A stretch of DNA of 64,000 bases from Taxillus chinensis. Lineage: Eukaryota > Streptophyta > Magnoliopsida > Santalales > Loranthaceae. Position 1 is the stretch's first letter, and each line of letters begins with the position of its first letter. The notes under the pieces are model-generated. The model had not been told where the DNA came from. It was given only the letters and a program-made list of their open reading frames with translations, and did not search any database. The position numbers were made by a program, and so were the translations under genes. The stretch spans positions 54,105,031 to 54,169,030 of the forward strand of contig CM042084.1 of NCBI GenBank assembly GCA_023512835.1. The letters run 5' to 3'. Of this stretch, positions 56,901 through 59,900 are shown piece by piece.

Positions 56901-59900
56901 AGAGAGCAGGCCTTCAATTTTATCGATTTTTTCATTTCTGCAGCTTAACAGGTATAGTTTTTTACAGCTTCATATAATTATTATAGAGGTGGTCATCTCC
57001 CACTTGCATTTAAAATTTTAAATGCAGATGTTCATGGACAATATTTATGCCATCAAAACATATTGACACATACATACCATTTTAGTTTAAATATGAAAGT
57101 TTCTACAAAACCTTCCCCTATGTTGTCGCTTTTATAAACCATCTAGACATAGTTATTAAAGGCGCAAGGCGCACCTAAGGCGCAAAGGCTGGGCCTAGCC
57201 TAGGCGCAAGGCGCAAAAAAAGCGCATGCCTGAAGGACCTGAAGCGCACCTTTCTTTAAATTTTTTTATAAAATATACTAATGAAATAAACACATCAATT
57301 TAAACATAAATAAGTCAATACTCTCAATTATAGCAAACTACTTAAATGTGAAATTATTACAACCTAACAGTTAAAAGCATAAATATTCAAAATGATAAAT
57401 CTAAACATCCTCCTCAATCCTCATCAAGGAAATCATTATCATCATCTTCATCTCCATCACTAGACTTGTAACCTTCAACATCATCTTCATCTGTTTCTTC
57501 AGAATTTGCCTCTTCTTCCTCTTCCACTTGATTTGGCCTTGCTGTAAAATACTTGGAGCTCCTAGAGGTAGAAGGTTCTGCTCTTGGTGTGCTCCTTTTG
57601 TTTGATGATGATCTTGTATAAAACCTATTATGGCCAACTTCTGCAGCTCTAGCAACATCACCCCATGTCAAGGAATCATCCTCAAAAACAAGATCATCAT
57701 CATCCTCATCAGAATCTCCATCCATTCGCCCAACCAACCACTCATTAGAGTCATCTATGTCTTTCAATGATATAGGATCTATCACATCACGCATATTGTA
57801 TCGGCGCTTCAAAGCTCGATTGTACTTGATAAATACCAACTCATTTAAGCGCTTTTGTGATAGCCTATTTCTCTTCTTGCTATGGATCTACAAGATTTAA
57901 AATTACAATTTACAATCAATTAGAATGTAGTGATTCATGATTTCATGAAATAAATTTAGATACAATAGAACATCTACTTACATGTTCAAAAACACTCCAA
58001 TTTCTTTCACAACCAGATGCACTGCAAGTGAGGCCTAGAACTTTGATGGCAAATTTTTGCAAATTTGGAGTTGAAGATCCAAATGAAGACCACCATTCAG
58101 CTGTTTATCATAACTATAATTAATAACATTTAATAAACAATAAAATGAAAGGTTATTAAATAAAGTGACTTTACCTGGGTGCCTTGGTTGTACGTTGTCT
58201 AATAGCCATATTATGCCCAAAGAGACCCTCTGCATTCTTATACAAAGTCAACTCCTCACCGACTTTATCTTGCATTTCAATGGAAGGAATCAATCTTTGG
58301 ATGCGGTTGTATAGGCCTGACATTACTTCGCATCTTGCTCAATAGATGGATTTCCATAAAAGAATTGTGGGTTCAAAAAGTACCCCAGAAGCATGTAAAG
58401 GTCGATGAAGCTGGCAATTCCACCTATTATCAATGATAGCAAATGCATCCATAACCCTATTATCATCCTCTTTAAATCCTCTACCAATTGCTTCTTTAGC
58501 TCTATCCATGGCCTCATAAATATACCCCATTGGAGGCTTTTTCTCCCCATCAACCAATCGAAGTACACGAACAAGTGGAGTTGTCAACTTAAGCGAGAAG
58601 ACAATGATTTTCCAAAAAGAAGGCATCAATATAATTTGAGCAATCCTTTTACCTTTTTGCTCCTTTGCCCACTTGGAGTGTGTCCAGTCCTCTGAAGTAA
58701 ACATCTTTCTCAAGTTATCTTTTTGGCGATGAATACTTGTTAGGGTTAGAAAGGCAGTAGCAAATCTGGTGAGGGCAGGCCTAGCTAAATCCCTTTGCTT
58801 TGTGAAGCGTCTCATCATGTTTAACAAGCCTGGACGACCATACATGTAGGCATTCACTTCCATTGCCTTTTTCAATGTTCTATTGATGTGAGGCATCTTC
58901 CCAATGTCTTCTAACATTAAATCTATGCAATGGGCAGCACATGGTGACCAATATAAATGTGGCCGTTTTGCTTCTAGCAATCTTCCTGTTACATATTACA
59001 AACCTATTCATTAGAATTCATGATCAAAGTATAAATATAGTAAAACTAATTTTAAATTTAATGGTTACCTGTCATCACATAATTTGAAGCACTATCTGTT
59101 ATGACTTGCACAACATTAGCTTCCCCAATTTTCTCCACAAAAGAATCAAGCAATTCAAACACCTTTTCCCCAGTCTTGCTATACTCGAAGCATCAATGGA
59201 TTCAATAAACATGGTTCCTTTGGGACAGTTCACCAAAAAGTTTATCAAAGTCCTTTCACGCTTGTCTTTCCAACCATCAGACATAATAGAACACCCATTC
59301 TTTGCCCATTCATCTCTATGACTTTTCAACATATCATTTGTATTGTCCAATTCTTTCTTCAAGAGTGGAACTCTCACCTCATGGTAACTAGGTGGCTTCA
59401 TTCCCATTCCATATTGGCCAATGGACTCAACAGCAACCTTAAAGCTATCATAATTAACAGCATTAAATGCTATCCCTGCATCATACATCCATCTTGCAAT
59501 GTGAAGGCATGCCTTGTCCCTTGCTTCTTTCTTGTAATGCTCATTGATTGTTGTTTGTTTGCCCTTCCCAATTCCATCCTTTTTCCCCTTCACAACCAAC
59601 TCAAGGGCCTGGAGTAATGAATGAATCCATTGGTCCCTTTTGCCTTGCTTTTTTAAATTTGGATTGGACTGATTTGTTACTTCCTCCTGAGCTCATAACA
59701 CTTTTACTTTGTCTTTCAATCTCTTGCATTTCTGCTTCTTCTTCATCCTCACCAAAATCAGCATCATCAAAGTCAAGCAACATATTCATGTGTTCTTTCT
59801 CTGTCTTTTTGTTGGCCATGTAATCTCTTATTTCTTGTTTCACATGATCTGGACATTTGAGGCATGCCTTTGCATTTCTTTGCCCACCAATTATATGTTG

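Noticed and set aside
57412..57839. Acidic 141-codon frame as a separate host gene
   Set aside because: It continues the hAT transposase after the hATC motif and lies inside the target-site duplication.
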